Source of the DNA: Kalaharituber pfeilii
Taxonomy: Eukaryota; Ascomycota; Pezizomycetes; Pezizales; Pezizaceae
NCBI GenBank assembly: GCA_015179045.1
Contig: WHUZ01000045.1
Span: forward strand, 1 to 64,000
Length of the DNA stretch: 64,000 nt
Direction: 5' to 3'
The first letter of the stretch is position 1. Every line of letters starts with the position of its first letter. The notes beneath the pieces are model-generated. The model was not told the DNA's origin. It saw only the letters and a program-made list of their open reading frames with translations, and ran no database searches. Position numbers and translations under genes: made by a program. This document shows positions 55,800 through 64,000 of this stretch, piece after piece.

Positions 55800-55990
55800 T
55801 GCATTGGACTGAAACCGCCTGGGCCGGTCCAGGCCAACCAGGCCGGTCCAGGCCAACCAGGCCGGTCCAGGCCATTCAGGCCGGTTCAGGCTATTCAGGC
55901 CGGTTCAGGCCACTCAGGCCGGTTCAGGCCATTCAGGCCATTCAGGCCATTCAGGCCATTCAGGCCATTCAGGCCGGTTCAGGCCAATTA
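55800..55990. repeat. 9-bp GGCC-rich array, block 1
   Basis: Variants of GGCCATTCA, GGCCGGTTCA and GGCCAACCA in tandem (five successive identical GGCCATTCA units near 55930-55970). The translated Phe-Arg-Pro frame is meaningless. The same motif forms the subterminal parts of the hAT-like element at 43508. Confidence 0.9.
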
Positions 55991-56325
55991 AACGAATCAC
56001 TCCACAGCTAAGGCTAGCATTTACCAGATTGTTTGAGTATTAAATGAGTAGAATCTCCCATATGTCTAGAATTTTAAACAGCAGCCGTCTACGACTTTTG
56101 TCAAGTATGTATCACCCTTTGTATTCAAGTATATATACTAAGAAATATTTTAGAAATGATGGACCTTCCAGGTAATACAACAGACTGGACTCAATTCTTC
56201 GATGATGATACCTGATCATCGTCCTGATGCGCAACTGTCAATTACTGGTAGTGGAAATATCCAGGACTATTAAAATCTAATTCACCTGGGTTAAATTCCA
56301 AAATCGCTTGAATTTACGTACTATA
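55991..56325. other. AT-rich stretch between GGCC arrays
   Basis: No gene recognised; probably the interior of a hAT-like element. Confidence 0.4.
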
Positions 56326-56490
56326 AATGGCCTGGTCAGCCTGGACTGGCCTGAATGGTCTGGACCGGCCTGGTTGGCCTGGACCGGCCTGAATGGTCTG
56401 GACCGGCCTGATTGGCCTGGACCGGCCTGGTTGGTCTGGACCGGCCTGAATGGCCTGGGCGTCCAGGCCGGTCCAGGCGGTCATTCAGGT
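56326..56490. repeat. 9-bp GGCC-rich array, block 2 (inverse orientation)
   Basis: GGCCTGGACCGGCCTGAATG variants, inverse to block 1, so blocks 1 and 2 can pair as subterminal inverted repeats. Confidence 0.85.
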
Positions 56491-56514
56491 ATACTTTTTA
56501 GTATTTAAACCCCG

Positions 56515-56860
56515 ACAAATATCCACTTCATCTCACCACCTATTATTCTTTCCGCGTGTATTTATTTTACCCACCTATTATTCTTTCCGCGTGTGTTCAT
56601 TTCGCCCAGCTATTACTTTTTCAAATTTAGGTCACATATCGGGTCCATTTATTTACAACTATTATTCTTTCTATGTGTATTTATTTCGCAGTCTATTATT
56701 TTCTCCGATTGAGGTCAAATATCGCATGAGTTTATTTCACCATCTCTCATTCTTTCCAGGTGTATTTATTTCGCCACCCATTATTCTTTCAGATACCGCG
56801 TGTATTTATCTCACTATCTTTTATTCTCTCATGTATACAGCGATATTGTTTTCACTCTTT
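56515..56860. repeat. Irregular 40-60 bp AT-rich repeats
   Basis: Repeated variants of CCACCTATTATTCTTTCCGC followed by GTGTATTTATTT occur at least six times with changing spacing between the GGCC blocks. Confidence 0.75.
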
Positions 56861-56865
56861 GTTCT

Positions 56866-57130
56866 GGACTGGCCTGAATGGCCTGGACCGGCCTGGCCCC
56901 CCTGGACGGCCTGGACCGGCCTGGACCGGCCTGAAACATTCAGGCGGCCTGGACCGGCCCAGGCCTAGATTTTCACGGTCCAGGCCGGCCCATTGGAAAC
57001 ACTGCCTGAAACCGCCTGGGGCAGCCCCGGCGGAGCTTTTGATGGCCTGGGCCGGCCTGGGCTGGCCTGGACCGGCCTGAACATGCAGGCCGATTCAGGC
57101 CAATTCAGGCCATTCAGGCCATTCAGGCTG
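56866..57130. repeat. 9-bp GGCC-rich array, block 3, with a hAT-like end
   Basis: GGCCTGGACCGGCC units, then GGCCCATTGGAAACACTG (56987-57004), the inverse of a CAGTGTTTCCAATGGGCC terminus, followed by a new block oriented like block 1. Two hAT-like copies appear to meet here. Confidence 0.7.
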
Positions 57131-57504
57131 CAGTGTGAGTTGAATTATATTGTAGCTATATACAGAACGTACTCTAACTGCTGCACATACCTCATTCAGT
57201 ATAGTTAAGGATTTTATTTGGAGATTTTGTACCCCCAGTATCACTTTCCATTATCATGCAAAGCTTCACCATACTGTTAAATCCAACTTTGCCGCACCAC
57301 ATTTTTGTAACCCAAATTCCAGAAGACTTGATTTCGGCATCAGGTTTGACTGCAGGGAATTGACAATGCAAGATCAAAACTTGATTGCACTATGGGGAGT
57401 GAGGAAAGATTACTGAAGGAATCATTATCTCCAGTACCGGTAGTTGGAATGTCTGTCTCCATGTAGTACTAATAAAAGCAATAAGTATACAGTCAAGCAA
57501 TACT

Positions 57505-57535
57505 TAACACGATCAATGATATAAAACAAAAAAAA
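57505..57535 (+). mobile_element. 31-bp retroposon insertion with 14-bp duplication
   Basis: The insert TAACACGATCAATGATATAA plus an A-rich tail has the last bases of the type A terminus (AATGATATA). The exact duplication AGTCAAGCAATACT lies at 57491-57504 and 57536-57549. Even the hairpin is mostly missing. Confidence 0.85.
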
Positions 57536-57562
57536 AGTCAAGCAATACTAGAATAATTTACT

Positions 57563-58942
57563 TTTTTTTAATTTTTCTTTATATCAGTACTCGCATGTTA
57601 CTTTAAGGGCTATGGCGAGGATTTAAGTACAGAGGAAATAAAGGAAAAACAACGGATAGTTACATGTGGTGCCCGCAGCGCTCATTAATGATGCGGGTAG
57701 ATTGTCAGTGTGGTCCCTGTATCCTCTGATGTCTTGGGAATGTACATGTGCTAGGAGAAAAGCCAGTACTAGTTTACTTCCGTCCTCTGTCCCACTCGTA
57801 CTGGCTGGACTTCAGCCACCTTCCTCCCAGTCTCACCTTCTCCAGCTCAACCTGTCTCCCGCGGTATACCACAACTGAGCTGATGGTTTTGCCTTTCTCC
57901 GTCAGAATTGCCTTCTTCCTTAACCACCGAATTCCTTCCACCTTTCCTAGGTCGCTGTTTGCTGCCTCCAACCATCTCCGGACGTTGTTCAGGTCCTTCC
58001 AGAGTGCAAATTCCGTGTACGACGAGGCCGCTTTTTGTCCTGGTGGTGACCTCTGGGGTGCTGGTTGGGGTGGGCTTCTTTGCCAGGCGGGGGATGGTGG
58101 CGTTCTTTCTTGGGGGAGGGGGGGTTGTGTCGGCGTTGGTCGCCGCGATCTTTTCCCCCTCTTGGTTGTCTAGCCGACGTTTAAAGGCGTACTCGGCTTG
58201 TGGTGCCGGTGCCTTGCCCTTGCACTTGTTGGACGGCAGGGTGGGCGCCGGAGTGGGGATGGGGATAGGATCCTCCGAGCTTGTGCTGTGGGCTGGGCTG
58301 GAGCTTGAAGCTCCGGGGGTGGGTGCTGGGGTGGATTCCACTGGTGTCGTGTCTATGTAAGTGATGGGGCTGAACCTCAGGGTCTCGGGTTGTGGGGGTG
58401 GGGCGGCGGGTGCGGGGGAGGTTGGCAAACCAGCTTGGGAGGGGGTCGTCTGGCCCTCCTCCATGTACCAGCATCGTGGTGCCCTCGTCGAATTTTATGG
58501 CTAAAAGCGAGCCTTCCGTCGGGGCGCGGTCGCTTCCTGCCCTGAGTTTCCACAGTGAGGCGACCACCACGCCCCACTGGATACCCGTCTCTCTCAGCAT
58601 CTCCGTCAGGGTCTCCCATTGTGGTATCTGGATCGCGTCCCAGCCTCGAGGGGCGGCGGGGGGGAGTCGGGGGGTGGAGGCGGTCCTCGGGGGGAGGTGG
58701 CCCTCGGCTTCTTCTTACCCTTCGGCATTTGATTGGCCGATGGGGGTGGTTCGGGGCCTTCTATTGGTTCTTGGCGCCGGGTTGGTGTGTTGGTGCTCAA
58801 AAATCTACCCCGGGGGGAATTTTGAGGAGATGGGTATTTTCGAAAGAAAATTAGATCAAAAGTCTCAGCGCGCTGAGAGCTTTCGATCTATTTGGGCTTC
58901 GTCAGGGGGAGCGTTGTGGTTGTTGTCGGTGATTGCCCCTGA
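57563..58942 (-). mobile_element. Gag-only (HAL1-like) retroposon, 1.38 kb, probably full length
   Basis: The exact duplication AATAATTTACT lies at 57552-57562 and 58943-58953. It has a 5' region of about 200 nt, one gag gene, a short UTR, a type A hairpin and a T-rich run. It lacks any endonuclease or RT, so mobilisation must depend on a LINE elsewhere. Confidence 0.9.
57774..58737 (-). pseudogene. Gag (ORF1) of the gag-only retroposon, frame-broken
   Basis: The start is ATG at about 58729 (MPKGKKKPRATSPRG, basic), followed by a Pro-rich part. Further pieces in shifted frames are ETGIQWGVVVASLWKLRAGS and LLAIKFDEGTTMLVHGGG (about 58440-58600), a Pro/Thr-rich linker (STPAPTPGASSSSPAHSTSS, about 58290-58340), a basic stretch KNATIPRLAKKPTP, and the C-terminal LEAANSDLGKVEGIRWLRKK and KTISSVVVYRGRQVELEKVR (57774-57971). 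The last block resembles the gag region that precedes zinc knuckles in Tad-type LINEs, but no CCHC follows. At least three frame changes separate the pieces. Confidence 0.7.
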
Positions 58943-59156
58943 AATAATTTACTTACCTGAATACCCGTAAAGAGTACTGCTCAATAAAAACAAGTCTAGA
59001 TAGCTATCCGAGGATATAGAAAGATTTTTATTAAATTCATATCCAAGTAGCCTGAAAATGGCCCCTGAATAGCCTTATAACTAGCCATCCTACCTCTAGA
59101 TGGCCTGGATAAGCCTAGGCTGTTTCAGGCCTAGCCGGTTGGGAACACTATATGTA

Positions 59157-60160
59157 TAAAAGTCTAACTTCCTCATACAGTATATAGAAGTGTATACTAA
59201 TATAAGTCCATTAAGATTCAGAAAGGTGTGCTGATAGCTTGATGATACTATCACGGGCACTGTGACCACTCGAGGAGATGCCATTAGCTAACTATACATG
59301 AGCTCTATATATGCAATATACGTATAATGTGCATGCAATATCTGATGGCAGGAAATGTTACGTGATCACTGCAACCGTAGGCGGGCAGTCAGTGGATGCG
59401 TATATACGATGCAGGTGATATGTGACAGCCGGAACAGTAACGCAGTCGCATAAATGAGTGCCTAATGAGCTACGCAAAGGACTAGTGAGCATCGCTAGTC
59501 AAGTGTCGTTGTGGCCTGGCAGATAGTAACTCTCTGTATATAAGCGATGCTGTGTTGTGATCCCAGCATGCCAAGTAGAATAAATGCACCGCCAGTCAGC
59601 GGGGTTGGCCGAATGCATCTGAGGCAGCAGCGAAAAGATAATAAGTGACATATCGGGATCCCTGGCTGACTGTGAGAATTAGGCATAAGTACGCTAGTTT
59701 TTTTTTTTTTTTTTTTTTCTATTTCACGTCATTCTGCTTGCAGCTACTTGCCATAGCAGGACAAGTACACCCGAGTTGCCATCCGCTACTGTGACTGTTT
59801 TTATTGCTACCAAGGTTTAATGGCTTAAAGTCAAATTTATACTATCTTCATGTATATAAGTTAGAGATCTTATGACCTTTTATTCAATATTTAAAATTAC
59901 ATTGACACATAATTATTGACTTTTTCTATAGGTTATAAGCTTGGACTGTATAACATAGCCCACACCATTCAAGTCACAACTACCATCACAATCACAGATT
60001 TCCTCTCCTCAAACATTCACCTTTTTCTCTCTCCTATAAAATGTCTAGTCTTTATAGTCTAAATTTTCTTGTCTCAAAACTTAACACTAAAAAATATGCA
60101 ATATAGAAGATGAAGATAGAAATAAGTTCTAATCAGAAAGGAGCTCTGGAGTATTTGTGT
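59157..60160. other. AT-rich region with relics of two foldback families
   Basis: 59157-59260 resembles 20572-20660 (interior of the 20-kb foldback), and 59440-59530 resembles 38965-39050 (interior of the nested foldback at 38781). No gene. A type B mini-retroposon lies at 59699-59762. Confidence 0.6.
59699..59762 (-). mobile_element. Mini-retroposon (tail type B)
   Basis: A T-run of about 20, then TTTCACGTCATTCTGCTTGC and CTTGCCATAGCAGGAC. AAGTAC(G/A)C flanks both sides, a weak duplication. Confidence 0.7.
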
Positions 60161-60339
60161 TCTGGCCCACCGACGAACATTTTCCGGTTCGCGAACCGGC
60201 CAGCCGATTCGTGAACCGGCCGGCCCCGTGAAAAACATATGGTGTTTTTCACGGGGCCAGCCCAGCCACGAACACCTGGCCCAGCGGCGAACATGAATGT
60301 ACCTCGATGTACCTATAGGTAAAATATATACTCGCTTAT

Positions 60340-60517
60340 TTTTTTTTTTTTTTTCATATCATTACTCGCATGCCGCCTTGCAGGCTATGGCGAGGGTTTA
60401 GAAACATGAATGATAATCAACGGAAAAATAAGCAACAGATAAGGAGATAAAGTGAAAATATGACCGGTTACTCCGCCGCCCAGTCCATCACCTCCGCCAA
60501 CGTTCTCTCCCCCCCCC
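60340..60517 (-). mobile_element. Short LINE 3' insertion (tail type A), 178 bp
   Basis: A T-run, the type A hairpin and the start of the LINE 3' UTR (CCAGTCCATCACCTCCGCCA also at 22625). The exact 15-bp duplication TATATACTCGCTTAT lies at 60325-60339 and 60518-60532. Confidence 0.95.
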
Positions 60518-60627
60518 TATATACTCGCTTATGATTTAATGTAATAGTGATCTATCATACAGCCAGCTAAGCAATTTCCACAGTCTCCTATCCCCCTATG
60601 CAGTCATCTATGTACAAACAATAGTAC

Positions 60628-61010
60628 TTTTTTTTTTTTTTTTTTATCATTACTCGCATGCCGCAGTATGGGCTATGGCGAGGTATTTATTAAAGAAAGA
60701 AAATTAACCGTCACTAAATACATGTGGTTCCCGCAATACTCATACATGGTGCGGGTAGAATGTACACACTGGTCAATACAGCCTATTTCCTCCGTCTGTC
60801 CGGCTCGTATTGAGTGGTCCTCAACCATTTCCCACCTAACCTAACTCTGTCTACGCCCGTCGCTGCCTCCAAGTACACACGACCGAGCTGGTCATTTTTC
60901 CTTCTTCCAGTAGCGAGGTCTTTCGTCTCAGCCACCTTATCCCCATCTTGCCTAGCCTATCATTCCCGGACTCCAACCATTTCCGGACCTTCCCTAAATA
61001 TACATCACTA
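60628..61010 (-). mobile_element. Gag-only retroposon fragment (tail type A)
   Basis: A T-run of about 18, the type A hairpin, the UTR and, on the minus strand, gag C-terminal coding GKVRKWLESGNDRLGKMGIR and KMTSSVVCTWRQRRA. Same family as at 57563. Confidence 0.75.
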
Positions 61011-61951
61011 TGTTCACTCTCATTCTCCTGGTTGGTACATTGACCAGCATTGCTTTTATTACAAGAATAAGAACATTTAACCTTTTGACATATGCATGTA
61101 CAACGAAGAGAAGAACAGGTACCTAGACAAGAACATGAAATTTTGTCTTGACAAGTTTTATCATGATGACGTTGCTTAAAGTGGGTACTTGGCACTTGCA
61201 GGGCTCTTATCATCTACTGTTCTGGTAATACAACCACCAAACTTTTCATTCTTGGCATCAACGCAATCCCTGTTACTGCCACAATATAATACCAGAATGG
61301 CGGAGGATTCCGGAAATCTCTACCTATGAAGATAACACTCCAAAATTTCGCTTAGAGTAAGAAGAATACTAGAAGCATATTTAGTAATTTTCTTCTAGTG
61401 TTTCGGTTAACAATAATTAAGTTATGATTACAAATTGGTATTCTTAACTATAGCAGTCTAGAAGCGTAGTGAATTATTAATTAAACTGTCTGTATTATCT
61501 TCTAGTATGTGGGTAAGAAGTAGCAACTTATCACCGACAGCAACTTATCACCAACAGCAACTTTCAAGTGGCAACTTGTAGGTGGCAACTTGTCAGTGGC
61601 AATAGGGCTGTGCTAGCACACAGTAACTGGCTTATCAATTAACGCTGGTAGCAGAATGTTTCTCTATACTCAATCACTGGTAGTACGTAGAGGTACCTAG
61701 TGGTACTTGTACTAAACCAGTGTTCGTCGGTGGGCTGGCCCATTCGCGAATCAGCCAGCCCACCGACGAATTGGCCGATTCGCGAATGGGCCTGGCCGGT
61801 TCGCGAACCGCAATGTTCGTCGGTAGGCCAGAACATTTGTTTGTAAAAGAAAACCTAGTCTGCTATAATACTCATATCAGTACCAAGCATGGTATATATT
61901 ATCATGGACATATGGTGATGCATAATTAAGCATGTTAGCACTCTAGCTAGT

Positions 61952-62086
61952 TACGAGGGAGACAATGGGGACTATTTATATTTTTCATCTAACCGATTTA
62001 TTCATTTCATGTATTTAACCAGACCTCGCCATAGCCCCTAGGGCGGCACGCGAGTAATGATAAAAAAAAAAAAAAAAAAAAAAAAA
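61952..62086 (+). mobile_element. Short retroposon (tail type A), 135 bp
   Basis: It ends CTCGCCATAGCCCCTAGGGC, GGCACGCGAGTAATGAT and an A-run of about 26. The exact 12-bp duplication ACTCTAGCTAGT lies at 61940-61951 and 62087-62098. Confidence 0.95.
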
Positions 62087-62350
62087 ACTCTAGCTAGTCT
62101 GTGTCTAATTTTAATTATTTTATAAGCAGAGGTTCCCTATTGCCTAATATCTCAGTACAGTACACCCTGTCATCCTGCTATAGATGCAATCTGGGGCACA
62201 GGATATATTTCAGATTATGTTAAAATGTTATCCTAAAGTTTCATAATACTTGCACATGAATTGCAGTCACTACTGCAAAAATTCTCATGTTCCGATTGTG
62301 CGCAATATCCCATTTGTGCGCAATATCCCGGTAGAACACAGTAGTCATTC

Positions 62351-63409
62351 AGATACCTACGAGGCACGCTGACTCACCGCCACCCCCTCCCACTGGCCAG
62401 GCTGCCCGCACTTCCCGCGGACACCAACGAAAGCGGAATGGGAGAGGGTGATCGCCGAAGCCGAGAACGAGGGGTGGACCAGCCACTACACTGACGATAG
62501 CCGGATAAAAGATGTCACCGGAGCCGGGACCTTCACACAACACCCACCGAGACAGAGCTCAAAATACCTGGGCAGACTAAGCACTGTCAACGACGTGGAG
62601 CTACTCGCCATGAGCGAAGCATTAGAGAGTCAGGCAAACGAGCTTCTAATCATCACCGACTCCAAAATAGCAATAGCCAAGCTTCAGAGGATTGCCGACG
62701 GGGAACCCAACCACGAAGGGGCCTCACAGCGCGTCAGAGAGGCATGGTACCGCAGAGCGCAGACAGGGAGCCTGGACGTAGCAATCATGTGGGTGAAAGG
62801 GCACAAAGGAGTCCCCGGGAACACGGAGGCGGACACGGCGGCCAAGATAAGCACATGCCTTCAGTACCAAGAAGAAACGGTAACGGAGGCAGGATGGAGA
62901 CAACAAGCCAAGGCGAACAGGGCTTCCGAAAGAAACAGACTAGGGATCACCTCCAGGCCACTACAGCGACTAGGCCGCAGAGTAGCCACCCTAGCCGGCA
63001 TCCTCGGGTATAAAGGCCTACGTGATTGGAAATTCAAAATCGGAACCTCCGACAGCCCGGAATGCAGATGGTGCGGCGAAGCCTCCGAGACCACCCAACA
63101 TATACTGACGCAACGCTGGATATGGAAACAGAGATGCCCAAGAGGCGTCGAAGACCTATGCCAGCCGAGAGGCCACGACGAAGACAGAGACAAGCTCTTG
63201 GATATACTGGATTGGGCGCGGACGGTAAAAGAAAAAAAGGGGGAATCTTAGGGGGAAGTGTCTATCGGTCTCATTTTTCGTTCACCTTATTTCATTTTAT
63301 TTTCTTTATCCACTTTCGCACTGTATTACTCGCTTTTTGTACCTAGACCTCGCCATAGTCCCTAGGGCGGCCTGCGAGTAATGATATTAAAAAAAAACAA
63401 AAAAAACAA
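62351..63409 (+). mobile_element. 5'-truncated LINE, 1.06 kb (tail type A)
   Basis: The duplication TAGTCATTC lies at 62342-62350 and 63410-63418. It contains the RNase H part of ORF2, a 3' UTR, CTCGCCATAGTCCCTAGGGC and an A-rich tail. Low divergence and an intact frame suggest a recent insertion. Confidence 0.88.
62436..63251 (+). CDS. LINE RNase H with zinc module, intact frame (5'-truncated ORF2)
   Basis: The frame is open from the insertion edge through 63251. RNase H motifs: HYTDDSR (first Asp; the usual Gly is Asp here), NDVELLAMSEAL (Glu), IITDSK (Asp) and VKGHKGVPGNTEADTAAK (His/Asp). The zinc module is SPECRWCGEASETTQH. The C-terminus is LDILDWARTVKEKKGES. No ATG lies in a good position and there is no promoter, so this is best read as the tail of a truncated LINE rather than a gene. 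Unlike the other copies it shows no frame break over about 800 nt. Confidence 0.85.
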   Translation, partial: EWERVIAEAENEGWTSHYTDDSRIKDVTGAGTFTQHPPRQSSKYLGRLSTVNDVELLAMSEALESQANELLIITDSKIAIAKLQRIADGEPNHEGASQRVREAWYRRAQTGSLDVAIMWVKGHKGVPGNTEADTAAKISTCLQYQEETVTEAGWRQQAKANRASERNRLGITSRPLQRLGRRVATLAGILGYKGLRDWKFKIGTSDSPECRWCGEASETTQHILTQRWIWKQRCPRGVEDLCQPRGHDEDRDKLLDILDWARTVKEKKGES

Positions 63410-63649
63410 TAGTCATTCTCATCCACGCAGTACCTACACATGTACAACCATTCACATTGGAGCAACCAGCGGTGGTAGGGACATGGGAAAAGACTTCGGT
63501 ATGCATTCAAAATACAAAAAACAGATAACAGCGCACCTTCAGCCCACCCTCAGAATCCTAATTCAATTACAGAGACGATAGCTGACTTCCTGAACAGGTT
63601 GTATAACTAACGTGGATCGTGAAAGTTTCAACGCAAACTTGCAACATAT

Positions 63650-64000
63650 TCAAGAGAGAGGCCATGATAACTCCAATTTCCCTGCCTGACCAGAATAGCC
63701 ATCCTTATTGCTCATAGTCAAGGTCATCGATTTCTCACTCATCTCTGCAGTGAACCTGTACCACTTATCCTCCTCACGCAATTGAACCTTGTACCCATTC
63801 TCTGTGATCTCCATTGCATGCACTATGCAGTTGTAAACGTGGTTTTCATTTTTGTCACCCTTATAGTTTGCTCCGAACTGCCAGTAAACGGAAACTGGCT
63901 GAGACACTGCAATAGTCCCATGAAAGATTACAACAACGTGATCATTTGGTGAATGTTTGTGGAATGTCATGCGGCCTTGGTAGATACGGCCAGTTTGGGT
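63650..64000 (-). CDS. Partial host gene, unrecognised beta-rich protein
   Basis: The minus-strand frame enters from beyond the right edge (TQTGRIYQGRMTFHKH) and ends at a stop at 63650. The visible 117 residues have alternating polar and hydrophobic strands (VVVIFHGTIAV; VSVYWQFGANY; YKVQLREEDKWYRFTAEM; MTLTMSNKDGY), suggesting a small beta-sandwich or barrel, soluble, without a membrane segment. The frame is unbroken and codon use is ordinary, so this is probably a real gene. An internal ATG at 63970 is only one possible start. I do not recognise the family. Confidence 0.65.
   Translation of the reverse strand, partial: TQTGRIYQGRMTFHKHSPNDHVVVIFHGTIAVSQPVSVYWQFGANYKGDKNENHVYNCIVHAMEITENGYKVQLREEDKWYRFTAEMSEKSMTLTMSNKDGYSGQAGKLELSWPLS

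Larger units (their letters stand above)
57005..59152. mobile_element. Second hAT-like element, related to 43508, with two retroposon insertions
   Basis: 57125-57500 and 58950-59130 match the two halves of the 43508 element. The right end CCGGTTGGGAACACTA corresponds to its terminus. The left boundary is approximate. It is interrupted by the 31-bp insert at 57505 and the 1.38-kb gag-only element at 57563. Confidence 0.7.
60162..61850. mobile_element. Inverted-repeat element with GTTCGCGAAC palindromes, carrying two retroposon insertions
   Basis: The left end TGTTCTGGCCCACCGACGAA (60158-60177) and the inverse of TGTTCTGGCCTACCGACGAA at about 61826-61850 are followed on both sides by GGTTCGCGAACCGGCCAG. 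The left subterminal part folds on itself around ATATGGTG. The target duplication is not clear. The class is unknown. Confidence 0.6.

Noticed and set aside
55778..56011. Open frames of Phe-Arg-Pro or Arg-Pro-Val-Gln repeats
   Set aside because: They are translations of a 9-bp DNA repeat whose length is a multiple of three; no gene signals.

Overview
The window looks like transposon-crowded nuclear DNA of a filamentous ascomycete (Pezizomycotina). The reasons are a STAND/NACHT-ankyrin receptor gene of fungal type with short introns (56-78 nt, GT...AG), Tad-type LINE retrotransposons whose ORF2 order is APE endonuclease - RT - RNase H, and many AT-rich stretches without genes. I cannot name the genus from sequence alone. 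There is no bacterial operon structure, no rRNA or convincing tRNA gene, and no CRISPR array.

Layout. 0-5.3 kb (+): a five-exon NACHT-ankyrin gene with about 20 ankyrin repeats, broken by about six single-base frame changes and without a visible 5' end. 6.6-8.8 kb: remnants of two unrecognised genes, one a membrane protein on the minus strand. 9-24 kb: pieces of LINEs, gag-only retroposon pieces, a possible solo LTR, and three TA-flanked foldback elements (16.3, 19.7, 20.0 kb). 26.8-27.7 kb: another foldback. 28.4-31.0 kb (-): a spliced host-type gene for a probable PD-(D/E)XK (Uma2-like) protein with an acidic tail. 31-36 kb: AT-rich, no gene recognised. 36.9-40.3 kb: two sister TA-flanked elements, one carrying a nested foldback whose empty site is preserved in the other. 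41.9-44.9 kb: a foldback, then a hAT-like element with a second foldback inside it. 44.9-47.3 kb: LINE fragments inserted into each other. 47.5-48.5 kb: minisatellites, including a degenerate 58-bp array. 48.5-55.3 kb (-): a nearly complete 6.8-kb LINE. 55.8-59.2 kb: arrays of a 9-bp GGCC-rich motif belonging to hAT-like elements, with a gag-only retroposon inserted. 60-62 kb: a palindrome-ended element and more retroposon ends. 62.35-63.4 kb (+): a LINE fragment with an intact RNase H frame. 63.65-64.0 kb (-): the end of a host gene that continues beyond the window.

The most unusual feature is a population of very short retroposed modules. Some 40-135 bp pieces, consisting of little more than a folded LINE 3' terminus plus an A tail, sit between exact 9-17 bp target-site duplications. 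Three related 3' termini recur on large LINEs, on gag-only elements and on these mini-insertions. This fits one LINE machinery that recognises a 3' hairpin and often copies almost nothing else. Insertions of 31 bp and possibly 17 bp mark the lower limit. Foldback DNA elements with TA target duplications form a second, independent layer. One of them carries a piece of LINE RT sequence.

Quality note. Almost every long coding region here is interrupted by one-base length differences, most of them in homopolymers: the NACHT gene, three sites in LINE ORF2, the 23-kb LINE and the 8-kb membrane protein. Either these genes are all decaying or the assembly carries residual long-read indels. Each 'pseudogene' call should be read with that in mind.
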